Assembly: GCA_938028625.1 (NCBI GenBank)
Contig: CALIZB010000051.1
Location: 1 to 59,341, forward strand
DNA: 59,341 nucleotides
Source of the DNA: an uncultured Bacteroidia bacterium
GTDB taxonomy: Bacteria; Bacteroidota; Bacteroidia; JANWVE01
Reading direction: 5' to 3'
The translations under genes and the position numbers were made by a program. Shown piece by piece: positions 33,540-42,318 of the stretch (position 1 is its first letter; each line of letters opens with the position of its first letter). The notes under the pieces are model-generated. The model did no database searches. It saw nothing but the letters and a program-made list of their open reading frames with translations, and was not told the DNA's origin.

Positions 33540-34517
33540 ATGAAAACCTTATTTACCTTACTTTACATAACTATATCGTTTAATATGCTCATTTCACAGA
33601 CAGCACCTGTTATTGTTATTCATGGCGGGGCAGGTGAAGGCATTAAGAAAGGAAATTTCACTGAAAGTGAAGAGAAAGCCTATACAGAAGCTTTGCAAAA
33701 AGCGCTCAAAATTGGATATGAAGTATTAGAAAATGGTGGAAACTCTTTGGAAGCTGTAGAAAAAACAATTATTTTCCTGGAAGATTGCCCGCTTTTTAAT
33801 GCAGGTAAAGGTTCGGTACTCAATAGTGAAGGTAGACCTGAATTAGATGCTTCTATTATGGAAGGTAAAACGCTTAAAGCAGGAGCAGTAGCGGGAGTTA
33901 CTACTATTAAAAATCCTATATCTGCGGCAAAATGCGTAATGGAAAAGTCTCCCCATGTAATGCTGATAGGCAAAGGTGCAGAGAAGTTTGCCAAGATGAA
34001 CAATCTCACCATGGTTAAACCTCAGTACTTTATTACAGAAAAGGTAATGAATGAATGGAAAAAATCTCATGTAGAAAAAAAGAAATCCTATGTAGAACCC
34101 CCTTCAAAATATGGCACAGTAGGTTGTATAGCATTAGATAAATACGGAAATCTTGCCGCAGGAACTTCTACGGGAGGTATGATGAATAAACGTTATGGCA
34201 GAGTAGGCGATTCTCCTATCATAGGTGCAGGTACGTATGCAGACAACAACACCTGTGCGGTTTCTGCCACAGGACACGGCGAATATTACATTCGTTCTAA
34301 TGCCGCGTTTAGAATCAGTGCGTTAATGCAAATGAAAGGACTTACTTTACAAGATGCTACCCAACAAACTATGGATTTTATAGGTCAGTTAGGTGGTACA
34401 GGCGGTTTGATTGCCTTAGATAAAAACGGTAATATTTACATGACTTTTAATACCGAAGGTATGTTCAGAGGTTACATTAATGCAGACAAAAAAATAGAAG
34501 TCAGTATGTATAAATAA
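33540..34517 (+). CDS. Secreted isoaspartyl peptidase / plant-type L-asparaginase
   Basis: 325 residues. Signal peptide (MKTLFTLLYITISFNMLISQ) and VIVIHGGAGEG open the alpha subunit; FNAGKGSVLNSEGRPELDASIM is a family signature. The autoproteolysis site is GTVGCIALD with nucleophile Thr193; downstream GTSTGGMMNKRYGRVGDSPIIGAG and ATGHGEYYIR complete the active site. Ntn-hydrolase members self-cleave into alpha and beta chains and remove isoaspartyl or asparagine residues. The signal peptide implies periplasmic breakdown of damaged or nutrient peptides. Confidence 0.95.
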   Translation: MKTLFTLLYITISFNMLISQTAPVIVIHGGAGEGIKKGNFTESEEKAYTEALQKALKIGYEVLENGGNSLEAVEKTIIFLEDCPLFNAGKGSVLNSEGRPELDASIMEGKTLKAGAVAGVTTIKNPISAAKCVMEKSPHVMLIGKGAEKFAKMNNLTMVKPQYFITEKVMNEWKKSHVEKKKSYVEPPSKYGTVGCIALDKYGNLAAGTSTGGMMNKRYGRVGDSPIIGAGTYADNNTCAVSATGHGEYYIRSNAAFRISALMQMKGLTLQDATQQTMDFIGQLGGTGGLIALDKNGNIYMTFNTEGMFRGYINADKKIEVSMYK

Positions 34518-34536
34518 CAATTCAAACTTCGGATTT

Positions 34537-34639
34537 GCGTGAGGCATGCGAAGGGCAAGCCGTAAGGCTTGGTGCGTAGCACCGCAGCGCTAGCGTAGCC
34601 CGTTAGCACGCCGACCTGAACGCAGTGAAGGGCACGCCC
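34537..34639. repeat. Interspersed GC-rich repeat, copy 3
   Basis: Begins GCGTGAGGCATGCGAAGGGC and ends AGGGCACGCCC; it contains CAAGCCGTAAGGCTTGG, an inner hairpin. Located between convergent gene ends (34517 and 34701). Confidence 0.9.
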
Positions 34640-34700
34640 ATAAATTTAACAATTAGAAAAACCTGTCATAATGCTGTCTGACAAAATAATTTTTAGTTCA

Positions 34701-36041
34701 TCATGGTGCTGTTATCTCTACCTTCTTTTTCTGACGAGGCACATAAAACAGAGCTATCAGAATACCATAAAAGGGCAGAATAGGAATTTTATACCGTACT
34801 AGCGCTCCAAGATTAGGCGTAGAAAAACCTACCATGTATCCAAAAAGCAGAATAAAAATGAGTGCAGGAAGCAGAAATGTATCTTCCCCAAACCGCTTAA
34901 TTATGTAAGAGAACTTATTTCGCCGCAGTACAATAATAAGCAGGTATAAAAGCAAAGAGTTTTCTATTGACGCAATACCAATAAAAGGATTTCGGGCATC
35001 AAAAGGCAGAGGTCTGAACAAGCCGTTTACTAAGGCAAGATACGCATTGGTTTTAATGGCTGTACCTGTATAAGAACCTTTACCACTTAAATCCTGCTGA
35101 GTAGCCTTCGCTGTTTGTATAACGTTCTCTACTGCAAATTTACCCATTTTTTTACTGAATGTTACCACAGCATAGCCACCTACTGCTAACCCTCCCATAA
35201 TAAGCACAGGAGTAGATAGTCGTTTCAAAGTTGGGTTTTTTATTAGTTTCTGTAAATCCAGCATGAACCATAAAGCTAATGGTAGCATCACCGCTAATAA
35301 AATATATACCTTGATGTCTAATATTACTTTTACTCCAACTAATAACCACAAAATATAAGCTAATTTAAACCTTCTCATAATAAATAAATTGTAAAATCCT
35401 GCTACTACAAAACCTAATCCCCCAATGGTAATGCTATCCTTTAAGATACCTGAACCCCAAAAACATAAACTCGGAATAGCAAAAAAAGCATAAAATAAAA
35501 ACTTCTTTTTGTCTGGATAACGCTCTAAAACTACTTGATAAAATAACCATAACCCGATAAAAGAAAAAAAACTTATTACACAAGCCGTAGCCATATAGCT
35601 TTTATGCGTGAGTAGTTTTACATAGAAAACATATTTACTCGTTAAAAAAGCAGATTCCTTTGGTTCATTAGGTAAATACAACGCAGGCCAGGCTAATCCT
35701 TTTTTGTGTTGGTACGTATACCTGTCCATGTCATACCATTCACTTGGGTAACCCGATAAAATCTCTTGCCCTATATCCGGATAATCTAAAAAAATATCAT
35801 ATAGGTCGTTTGTTGTAGCATGATACATATACGTATCACCCCCTCCATAAAAATACTGGTATATTAAACCTACACTTATTCCTGACAACAACTTAATCGT
35901 CAGTGCCCTGAAAAAATACTCCCGCTCAAAAGTATTATAATATCTGTACTTGAACCAATCCCCAATCACATAGATAACAAACACTGTAATAGCTGTGTAT
36001 ATCCAGTCATGAGGTTTTAGAAACTGTACGTATAAAAGCAT
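34701..36041 (-). CDS. Polytopic membrane protein of unknown function
   Basis: 446 residues with about ten hydrophobic segments. Notable soluble stretches are YFYGGGDTYMYHATT after the second helix, SLCFWGSGILKDSITIGG, and a C-terminal NLGALVRYKIPILPFYGIL. This layout resembles EpsG/Wzy-like or ArnT-like sugar-polymer membrane enzymes, where conserved charged loops face the periplasm; I cannot place it more precisely. It is divergent from ispH, and a TATTTTTG box gives a 20-base leader. Confidence 0.75.
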   Translation of the reverse strand: MLLYVQFLKPHDWIYTAITVFVIYVIGDWFKYRYYNTFEREYFFRALTIKLLSGISVGLIYQYFYGGGDTYMYHATTNDLYDIFLDYPDIGQEILSGYPSEWYDMDRYTYQHKKGLAWPALYLPNEPKESAFLTSKYVFYVKLLTHKSYMATACVISFFSFIGLWLFYQVVLERYPDKKKFLFYAFFAIPSLCFWGSGILKDSITIGGLGFVVAGFYNLFIMRRFKLAYILWLLVGVKVILDIKVYILLAVMLPLALWFMLDLQKLIKNPTLKRLSTPVLIMGGLAVGGYAVVTFSKKMGKFAVENVIQTAKATQQDLSGKGSYTGTAIKTNAYLALVNGLFRPLPFDARNPFIGIASIENSLLLYLLIIVLRRNKFSYIIKRFGEDTFLLPALIFILLFGYMVGFSTPNLGALVRYKIPILPFYGILIALFYVPRQKKKVEITAP

Positions 36042-36065
36042 GATAGCAAGTACAAGAGTATTTCA

Positions 36066-36073
36066 CAAAAATA
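36066..36073 (-). promoter_or_regulatory. -7 promoter box TATTTTTG for the membrane protein at 34701-36041
   Basis: Exact TAnnTTTG on the minus strand; predicted leader about 20 bases. No clear -33 element. Confidence 0.5.
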
Positions 36074-36124
36074 ATAAGTTTTAAGAATTCTTGAACCTCT
36101 TTTATTCTTTTTATGTTTTTACCT

Positions 36125-36132
36125 TATATTTG
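36125..36132 (+). promoter_or_regulatory. -7 promoter box TATATTTG for ispH
   Basis: Exact TAnnTTTG 12 bases before ATG 36145; it excludes the longer open frame that would start at 36091. Confidence 0.55.
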
Positions 36133-36144
36133 TATGTAAATATA

Positions 36145-37002
36145 ATGCAAGTTACGATTGACCAAAATTCAGGATTTTGTTTTGGGGTACTCTATGCTAT
36201 TCAGATGGCAGAAGATGAACTACAAGAAAATGGACATCTTTACTGCTTGGGAGATATTGTTCATAACAACAAGGAAATAGAAAGACTTACTGCCAAGGGA
36301 TTAAAAATTATCAACCATGAAGACCTAAAACATCTCAAAAATACTACCGTACTTATTCGCGCACACGGAGAGCCCCCTGAAACTTACAAAATTGCCATAG
36401 AAAACAACCTTACTCTCATAGACGCATCTTGTCCCGTAGTTCTAAAACTACAACATAGAGTAAAAACAGCCTTTGATTTAGGTACTCAAATTCTTATTTA
36501 TGGAGAACCTGGACATGCAGAAGTCAATGGTTTACTCGGACAAACTAAAAATCAGGCTATTGTTATTAAAAACATACAAGACTTGGATAAAGTAGACTTT
36601 TCTCGCCCAGTTACTTTATTCAGCCAAACTACAAAAAGTACCAAAGAATTCTACGAAATCGCAGAAGAAATACAAAAACGACAAGCACAGTTCAAAGCTA
36701 ACGATACAATATGCAGACAAGTTTCTAATAGAGATATTCAACTTCGTGAATTTGCAAAAAAATATGATGTGATTATTTTTGTTTCAGGGAAAAAAAGTTC
36801 TAATGGTAAAGTCTTACACAAGGTTTGTGAAAGTGTAAACCCTCGCAGTTATTTTATATCAGAAGTAGAAGAGCTTAATCCTCAATGGTTTGAGAACTGT
36901 ACAACCGTAGGCGTATGCGGTGCTACTTCTACTCCCATGTGGCTGATGGAACAGGTGGCTGATGCTATACGTAACGAAAATTTTATACCTGTACAAATAT
37001 AG
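36145..37002 (+). CDS. ispH: 4-hydroxy-3-methylbut-2-enyl diphosphate reductase
   Basis: 285 residues, last enzyme of the MEP isoprenoid pathway. The three cluster cysteines sit in SGFCFGV, ASCPVV and TICRQVSNRD; other signatures are DIVHNN, IRAHGE, GEPGHAEVNG, VSGKKSSN and the C-terminal VGVCGATSTPMWLMEQV. That last motif is the Bacteroidota variant of the usual GxTAGASTP. The start MQVTIDQNSG is chosen because it follows the promoter box and matches the family N-terminus. Confidence 0.96.
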   Translation: MQVTIDQNSGFCFGVLYAIQMAEDELQENGHLYCLGDIVHNNKEIERLTAKGLKIINHEDLKHLKNTTVLIRAHGEPPETYKIAIENNLTLIDASCPVVLKLQHRVKTAFDLGTQILIYGEPGHAEVNGLLGQTKNQAIVIKNIQDLDKVDFSRPVTLFSQTTKSTKEFYEIAEEIQKRQAQFKANDTICRQVSNRDIQLREFAKKYDVIIFVSGKKSSNGKVLHKVCESVNPRSYFISEVEELNPQWFENCTTVGVCGATSTPMWLMEQVADAIRNENFIPVQI

Positions 37003-37052
37003 TAGTTGCACCACTCGCTAAAAAGTGGCTTATATTTTGCAACATTACCCGC

Positions 37053-37925
37053 ATGAGAAAACAGTTGTTTTTTATTTTTTGTCTGTTTGCCTGTACAAGG
37101 ACAGGTACAGCTCAAAACCCTGATAATGTACTCAAAAATGACAACAATGGTATTCCCCTTGTAGATTTATCCGAAGTAGTAGTTACTTCTGACAAAGTAC
37201 AGCCCCTGCGCTATCTTGAATATGACGCCTTTGGCTATGGCGAACGTTTGACGTATAAAGTAAAATACGGCATTATGAGTGCAGGCAGAGTAATTATGGA
37301 AATTATGCCCAAACCTGTGGAAGTATCAGGTAGAAACTGTTATCACATTGTAGCCACCATGACCACTAAAGGCGCAGTAGACGCTATGTATCCCGTAACT
37401 GACCGTTACGAAACCTATTTAGATGTAGATGGTGTTTTTCCATGGTACTTTAAAAAAGATTTAAGTGAAGGCAAATTCAAAACTTCTGAATACTGCTTAT
37501 TTGACCAAAGAAATCAGAAGGCATATATCAGTAGTAACACTTATACTGTGCCTCGTTTCAGTCAAGATATGGTTTCTTTTTTTTACTTTTTAAGAAGTAA
37601 AAACGCAATGGACGTACCTATGGGTTCTACTTTTCAGACGGAAGCCTTTATAGACCGTAAGGTTTCCACAATTAAAGTACTGTATGAAAAAGACGAGGTC
37701 ATAAAAACTACTTTTGGTAAAATCAATTGTATGAAACTCAAACCTCTACTTAAAGAAAGCGGATTTGATCAGTTCAAAGGGGATATGTATTTTTGGCTAA
37801 CCAAAGATGCTAACCACATTCTAGTTGCAGGAGAAGGAACTTTACCTATTGGAAGTGTAAAATTTATTATAGATGACGCACAAGGCTTAAAACACGAAAT
37901 CAGTTATTACAAAAAGAAAAAGTAA
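37053..37925 (+). CDS. DUF3108 family secreted protein
   Basis: 290 residues with signal peptide MRKQLFFIFCLFACTRTGTAQ. The DUF3108 body begins FGYGERLTYKVKYGIMSAGRVIMEI and continues TDRYETYLD, FPWYFKKDLSEGKF, and VSTIKVLYEKDEVIKTTFGKINCMKLKPLL. Members are beta-rich periplasmic or outer-membrane-associated proteins (likely lipocalin/LolA-like folds) with no assigned biochemical role. A TATATTTTG box 14 bases upstream of the ATG suggests its own promoter. Confidence 0.88.
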   Translation: MRKQLFFIFCLFACTRTGTAQNPDNVLKNDNNGIPLVDLSEVVVTSDKVQPLRYLEYDAFGYGERLTYKVKYGIMSAGRVIMEIMPKPVEVSGRNCYHIVATMTTKGAVDAMYPVTDRYETYLDVDGVFPWYFKKDLSEGKFKTSEYCLFDQRNQKAYISSNTYTVPRFSQDMVSFFYFLRSKNAMDVPMGSTFQTEAFIDRKVSTIKVLYEKDEVIKTTFGKINCMKLKPLLKESGFDQFKGDMYFWLTKDANHILVAGEGTLPIGSVKFIIDDAQGLKHEISYYKKKK

Positions 37926-37958
37926 TACAAAAAACACTGATTTTTTCTGAAAATGTAT

Positions 37959-37966
37959 TATTTTTG
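37959..37966 (+). promoter_or_regulatory. -7 promoter box TATTTTTG
   Basis: Exact TAnnTTTG with only three bases before ATG 37970. Transcription is predicted to start at or within one base of the ATG. Confidence 0.5.
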
Positions 37967-37969
37967 AGT

Positions 37970-38281
37970 ATGAAAACAGGCGATATAACAGCACAAGAAC
38001 TCAAACAAAGATTAGACGCAGGCGAACAAATTATATTAGTTGATGTGCGTGAAACGTATGAGTATGAGGAGTTTACTTTGGGCGGATTACAGATACCTAT
38101 GAGTGAATTTTCAGATAAGTTTCCTTTGTTAGAACCTTACAAGAATAATGAAATTATATTATACTGCAGAGTAGGACCAAGAAGTGCATCTATGGTAGCT
38201 CTCTTAAAAAGTAAAGGCTACATTAACCCCCGAAATCTCAAAGGTGGACTTGAGGCCTGGCAAAAAGAGTTTGGAAAGTAA
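37970..38281 (+). CDS. Single-domain rhodanese-like sulfurtransferase
   Basis: 103 residues. Motifs: LVDVRETYEYEEFTLGG, then IPMSEF, and the active-site loop YCRVGPRSASMV with a catalytic Cys followed by RVGPRS (usual form CRSGxRS). The end NLKGGLEAWQKEFG is typical. Cytosolic sulfur-transfer protein of GlpE/PspE size; substrate unknown. The frame could also begin with TTG at 37964, but that lies within the promoter box. Confidence 0.92.
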   Translation: MKTGDITAQELKQRLDAGEQIILVDVRETYEYEEFTLGGLQIPMSEFSDKFPLLEPYKNNEIILYCRVGPRSASMVALLKSKGYINPRNLKGGLEAWQKEFGK

Positions 38282-38298
38282 GTGTTTTTTCGCATTTC

Positions 38299-38826
38299 TT
38301 ACCGTTTTTTGTTGAGCAGGTACTGTTCGTATCCTTGCTTTTCCAATGTTTCGGCAATTTCTTCTACCTGTTTCTGTATTTCCTGTTTGTATTGTATCAT
38401 AGCCTGTAAAAGTTCAGGATTACCCGCAGACAAAATCTGTACTGCCAGTAAACCTGCATTTTTAGCCGCATTGATAGCTACAGTTGCCACAGGAACGCCA
38501 TTCGGCATCTGTACTATGGAATACAAAGAGTCTAATCCGTTAAGGGTTTGAGTTTTAATAGGTACACCAATGACAGGCAAGGGTGTAAAAGACGCTACCA
38601 TACCTGGTAAATGTGCCGCACCTCCTGCACCTGCAATAATTACTCTTAAACCTCTTTCATGTGCAGTTTGTGCATACTCTACCATTCTTTGGGGGGTCCT
38701 ATGTGCAGAAACCACAGTCAGCTCATATTTTATACCAAAATTTTCCAGCACCTTTGCCGCATCTTGCATCACGGGCAAATCCGAATCTGAACCCATTATG
38801 ATGCCTACTTCTATATTTTTGTTCAT
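38299..38826 (-). CDS. purE: N5-carboxyaminoimidazole ribonucleotide mutase
   Basis: 175 residues. Class I PurE with [12 protein letters not shown] (conserved Ser/Asp), VVSAHRTP (catalytic His), [15 protein letters not shown] and GVPIKT. It converts N5-CAIR to CAIR in purine synthesis. purK is not adjacent. The start codon lies four bases from a TAGTTTTG box, predicting a leaderless transcript. Confidence 0.96.
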   Translation of the reverse strand: MNKNIEVGIIMGSDSDLPVMQDAAKVLENFGIKYELTVVSAHRTPQRMVEYAQTAHERGLRVIIAGAGGAAHLPGMVASFTPLPVIGVPIKTQTLNGLDSLYSIVQMPNGVPVATVAINAAKNAGLLAVQILSAGNPELLQAMIQYKQEIQKQVEEIAETLEKQGYEQYLLNKKR

Positions 38827-38830
38827 GGTA

Positions 38831-38838
38831 CAAAACTA
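38831..38838 (-). promoter_or_regulatory. -7 promoter box TAGTTTTG for purE
   Basis: Exact TAnnTTTG on the minus strand with four bases before the ATG; essentially leaderless. Confidence 0.5.
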
Positions 38839-38949
38839 TAAAATACACCCATACATCTTTATACTTTCAATTTTTTTTGAAAAAAGAACAGCTAAAATTT
38901 GACTTTATCAATAAATCATTCTATTTTTACATGCAAAATTTATACTGCT

Positions 38950-39396
38950 ATGATACCGCAAGAATATTTAGATTTACCTTGGTCTGTTCGCAAAAAAAGA
39001 GGCATTCTCAAAGATGGCGAAAAGCCCCCAATGTACCCTTCCACAGGAGGTGGAGATAACACAAGTAAAGAGGTTAGCACAGAAAAAGCAGAAGTAAAGG
39101 AAACTGTTACGGAAACCGCCGTAGCGGAAGAAGTTCCTGCAACAGGCAATTTTGCTGGTGTAGCCGCAGACCCAAAGCTCCTTAAAGAAATAAATAATCG
39201 TTTGCAGGCATTAGAAACAGCTATTCTTAATCAATACTCTGATGAAAAATATATTCCCGAAGGCGTTCATCTCTATGACGATTCTGGTATAAGAGAACGA
39301 CATGGTACTGTTCCACCTTGGGTATGGGCAGGCTATTTTGCTATTACATTGATAGGTGCATGGTATTTAATCTATCATCTTTTAATTAAAAATTAA
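38950..39396 (+). CDS. Single-pass membrane protein with coiled coil, unknown
   Basis: 148 residues from MIPQEYLDLPWSVRKKRG. A basic N-terminus is followed by an acidic, low-complexity stretch (KEVSTEKAEVKETVTETAVAEE), a predicted coiled coil LLKEINNRLQALETAIL, and one C-terminal helix PPWVWAGYFAITLIGAWYLIYHLL. The PPWVWAGYFAI pattern recalls the N-terminal anchor of cbb3 oxidase subunit CcoP, but no haem motif is present. N-out/C-in or the reverse cannot be decided. A near-match TATTTTTA lies 21 bases upstream. Confidence 0.65.
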   Translation: MIPQEYLDLPWSVRKKRGILKDGEKPPMYPSTGGGDNTSKEVSTEKAEVKETVTETAVAEEVPATGNFAGVAADPKLLKEINNRLQALETAILNQYSDEKYIPEGVHLYDDSGIRERHGTVPPWVWAGYFAITLIGAWYLIYHLLIKN

Positions 39397-39419
39397 CCTC
39401 TTTGCCTACAAGCATATTT

Positions 39420-40487
39420 ATGTCAAGCGAGCATAAGCACTTTATGCGCGCTTGTTTTTCGTTAGCCGCAAAAGGATATAATAAAGTAAAAAGCAACCCT
39501 TTAGTGGGCTGTGTTATTGTATATAATAACCATATTATTGCCTCAGGTTGGCACCAAGAATACGGCAAGGCACATGCCGAAGTCAATGCACTTGCCCAAG
39601 TTGCAGATACAGAAATTCTTAAAAAAAGCACTCTATATGTCAATTTAGAACCTTGCGCACACTACGGTAAAACACCCCCTTGTGCTGATGCTATTGTACA
39701 GTATAAAATTCCCCAAGTAGTTATTGCTAATACAGACCCTTTTGAGAAGGTTGCAGGTAACGGTATTGCAAAATTAGAACAGGCAGGAATTAAGGTAATT
39801 CAAAATGTATTATCAGAACAAGGTAACTACGTAAACAGAGCTTTTTTTACATATATCCAACAAAAACGCCCTTATATTACACTCAAATGGGCAGAGAGTA
39901 TTGACGGCTTTATCGCGCCTATTTATCCTCGTAAATTTTTAATCAGTGGTACAGAAACGCATACACATACGCAAAAATTACGTGCTTATTCTGATGCTGT
40001 TCTTATTGGTAAAAATACGCTTTGGGCAGATAACCCTAAACTTACCGTAAGAGAAATTCCTGAAGCAAAGAATCCTATACGTGTAGTAGTTAGTTCTAAT
40101 GTATCTATTCCCCAAAGTGCTTTCCTATGGGATAAAAAAGCGCTTACATGGTATCTATATCCTTCTGCACATGGCAATTTTATACCAATCAGTAACGATT
40201 TTCAGTATATTCCATTATCTAATACTCAAATTTCTACCATTCTTGATTTCTTGTATCAAAAAGGAATAAAAAGCATACTTGTTGAAGGCGGTACAGAATT
40301 ACTTAAACAGTTTATTGCACAAAATTTATATGACGAGGTATGGATATACAAAAGTAAAAATATCATACTAAAACAAGGTATTCCTGCTCCAATGCTACAG
40401 AAAACGCTTAACCTATATCAAGAAACAGAAAAAAACTATATACTACATTATTCTAAAATTCCTTTGTATGAAGAGTTTTGGCAATAA
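39420..40487 (+). CDS. ribD: Bifunctional riboflavin biosynthesis deaminase/reductase
   Basis: 355 residues from MSSEHKHFMRACFSLA. The N-terminal deaminase has the zinc motif HAEVNAL and PCAHYGKTPPCADAI; the C-terminal reductase begins TLKWAESIDGFIA and ends with LVEGGTELLKQF. It performs the second and third steps from GTP to riboflavin. The longer frame starts with TTG and adds only six residues. No other rib genes are nearby. Confidence 0.96.
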   Translation: MSSEHKHFMRACFSLAAKGYNKVKSNPLVGCVIVYNNHIIASGWHQEYGKAHAEVNALAQVADTEILKKSTLYVNLEPCAHYGKTPPCADAIVQYKIPQVVIANTDPFEKVAGNGIAKLEQAGIKVIQNVLSEQGNYVNRAFFTYIQQKRPYITLKWAESIDGFIAPIYPRKFLISGTETHTHTQKLRAYSDAVLIGKNTLWADNPKLTVREIPEAKNPIRVVVSSNVSIPQSAFLWDKKALTWYLYPSAHGNFIPISNDFQYIPLSNTQISTILDFLYQKGIKSILVEGGTELLKQFIAQNLYDEVWIYKSKNIILKQGIPAPMLQKTLNLYQETEKNYILHYSKIPLYEEFWQ

Positions 40488-40490
40488 GTT

Positions 40491-41747
40491 CTAAATATAG
40501 CCATTTTGTTCAATGTATCTTAAAATATACTGCACTGCACCTGATTTCTGTTCATAATGAGTTTTCAATTTCTCTTTTATTACCTCTCTTTTTTGCGGAT
40601 TGGTGTATATCTCGTTAAGGTAATCTATAATCTCTTGTGCGTTATGTACCTCTTTTGCTAATCCTTTCGCTATATGTTCTCGGGCTTCTATGGCTTTATG
40701 ATGTTTAGGTCCGAATATGGTAGCAATTCCATATACAGACGCTTCTAATAAATTATGAATATGATTACCAAAACCATCACCAATATAGGCTACTTCACCA
40801 TAATAATACAAAGTAGAAAGTAAACCAAAACTATCTATTAAAATAACTTTGGCGTCAGGTTTTGTATGGTATTGGGAATAACGTATAACATCAGGAGCAA
40901 ATTTTTTTTCTATACTTTGTAAATGAGCTTCATCAATTTCATGCGGCGCAATAATCATTCGCAAAGGAATTTTAATGTTATGATATACTTCACTTAAAAT
41001 TTCTTCATCTTTTTGCCAGGTACTTCCTGCTACCAAAGTAAGTCCTTCAAAAGATGTAATAGGCAAATTTTTGGGCTGTGTTGCAATTTCTAACACACGG
41101 TCATAACGCGTATCCCCCGCAAGGGTAATTTGATACTCAGGATAATACTGTTTTAACCTTGAAAAAGAACCCTCGTCCTGTACAAAAATATGCATAAAAC
41201 AAGATAAAACTCTATTTCTGTAAAACTGCCTGAATAATTTTTTCTCAAATACAGAATTTGCCCTAAATACCGCTGATATAAGCAAAACAGGTATATTTTT
41301 ACTTTTAAGTACAGCAAGAAAATAGTACCAAAAATCATATTTTACCCAAATTACTACATCGGGTTGAATGAGCTGTGTAAAATATTCTGCATTTCCTCGG
41401 GTATCCGCAGGAATATAGGTTACAATATCTGCCAAATCATAGTTTTTACGGACTTCATACCCTGACGGAGAAAAAAATGTGAGAATAACACAGCAATGAG
41501 GGTATTTTTTGCGAATCGCTTCCAGTACAGGTCTACCTTGTTCAAACTCACCTAAGGAAGACACGTGTATCCATACTTTTTTGCGATTTTGGTAATCAGG
41601 AATGGCATTTATCTTGTTTTTTAGGGTTTTTTTCCAGTTTTTCCGCCCCTGTATCCAAAGTTTAGCCTTTGGATTAAATATACTCGCTAAACGGATAAAA
41701 AGAAAATACAACTGTGTACTTATGCTGTAAAAGAGCATATAAAACAA
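40491..41747 (-). CDS. waaA: 3-deoxy-D-manno-octulosonic acid transferase
   Basis: 418 residues (415 if MLFYSISTQ is used). GT-B glycosyltransferase of family 30 with N-terminal membrane anchor, WIHVSSLGEFEQGRPV (catalytic Glu), LTFFSPSGYEVR, LAGDTRYDRV, VAGSTWQKDEE, APHEIDE and FGNHIHNLLEASVYG. It adds Kdo to lipid IVA, using CMP-Kdo from kdsB at 15970. Its start is 25 bases beyond the stop of nuoJ, so both probably share a transcript. Confidence 0.95.
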   Translation of the reverse strand: MFYMLFYSISTQLYFLFIRLASIFNPKAKLWIQGRKNWKKTLKNKINAIPDYQNRKKVWIHVSSLGEFEQGRPVLEAIRKKYPHCCVILTFFSPSGYEVRKNYDLADIVTYIPADTRGNAEYFTQLIQPDVVIWVKYDFWYYFLAVLKSKNIPVLLISAVFRANSVFEKKLFRQFYRNRVLSCFMHIFVQDEGSFSRLKQYYPEYQITLAGDTRYDRVLEIATQPKNLPITSFEGLTLVAGSTWQKDEEILSEVYHNIKIPLRMIIAPHEIDEAHLQSIEKKFAPDVIRYSQYHTKPDAKVILIDSFGLLSTLYYYGEVAYIGDGFGNHIHNLLEASVYGIATIFGPKHHKAIEAREHIAKGLAKEVHNAQEIIDYLNEIYTNPQKREVIKEKLKTHYEQKSGAVQYILRYIEQNGYI

Positions 41748-41772
41748 GTTTCTGAATGCAGAGAATAGAGAA

Positions 41773-42276
41773 TTAGTGGGCTTTATATTTTTTGGCTATC
41801 AAAATAGCCCCTACTAATGAAGCCAAAAGAATAACCGAAATAATTTCAAACGGAAATACATAGTCCTTGAGCAACCATTCTCCGATTTTTTCCACTTTAC
41901 CGTTCATTAAGACACTTTGTTTTTTATTGGGTTCTAACTGAATCATAAAAATACGCGTCATCATAAGAACAAAACCTCCGCCTGCTATTATGGCAAGCCC
42001 CATTTGCAGTTTAGACGCAATAGCATCTTTACTGTCCGAACCTAAATTTAAAAGCATAATCACAAATAGAAACAGTACCATAATTGCTCCTGCATATACT
42101 ATAACCTGAATAACCGCAATAAACTCTGCCTGCAAAGTAAGATAAAGTCCTGCCAAAGCAAAGAAATTCAGTACCAAAGACAATGCGCTGAACACGGGAT
42201 TACGTGCCGTAATAGTACCTATCGCTGCGGCGATAGCGATAACAGATAAAAACCAGAATAAGAACGTGCTTAACAT
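41773..42276 (-). CDS. nuoJ: NADH-quinone oxidoreductase subunit J
   Basis: 167 residues with five membrane helices. The subunit J signature NPVFSALSLVLNFFALAGLYLTLQAEFIAVIQVIVYAGAIMVLFLFVIMLLNL is plain. It is a proton-path membrane subunit of complex I. No other nuo gene lies within the window; the neighbour is waaA. TATCATTG at 42291-42284 is a near-match promoter box. Confidence 0.95.
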   Translation of the reverse strand: MLSTFLFWFLSVIAIAAAIGTITARNPVFSALSLVLNFFALAGLYLTLQAEFIAVIQVIVYAGAIMVLFLFVIMLLNLGSDSKDAIASKLQMGLAIIAGGGFVLMMTRIFMIQLEPNKKQSVLMNGKVEKIGEWLLKDYVFPFEIISVILLASLVGAILIAKKYKAH

Positions 42277-42300
42277 GACTCTGCAATGATAGCTATTTTT

Positions 42301-42308
42301 TAACTTTG
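42301..42308 (+). promoter_or_regulatory. -7 promoter box TAACTTTG for the DUF1573 gene
   Basis: Exact TAnnTTTG, ten bases before ATG 42319; predicted leader about seven bases. Confidence 0.5.
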
Positions 42309-42318
42309 TGCCAAAAAT

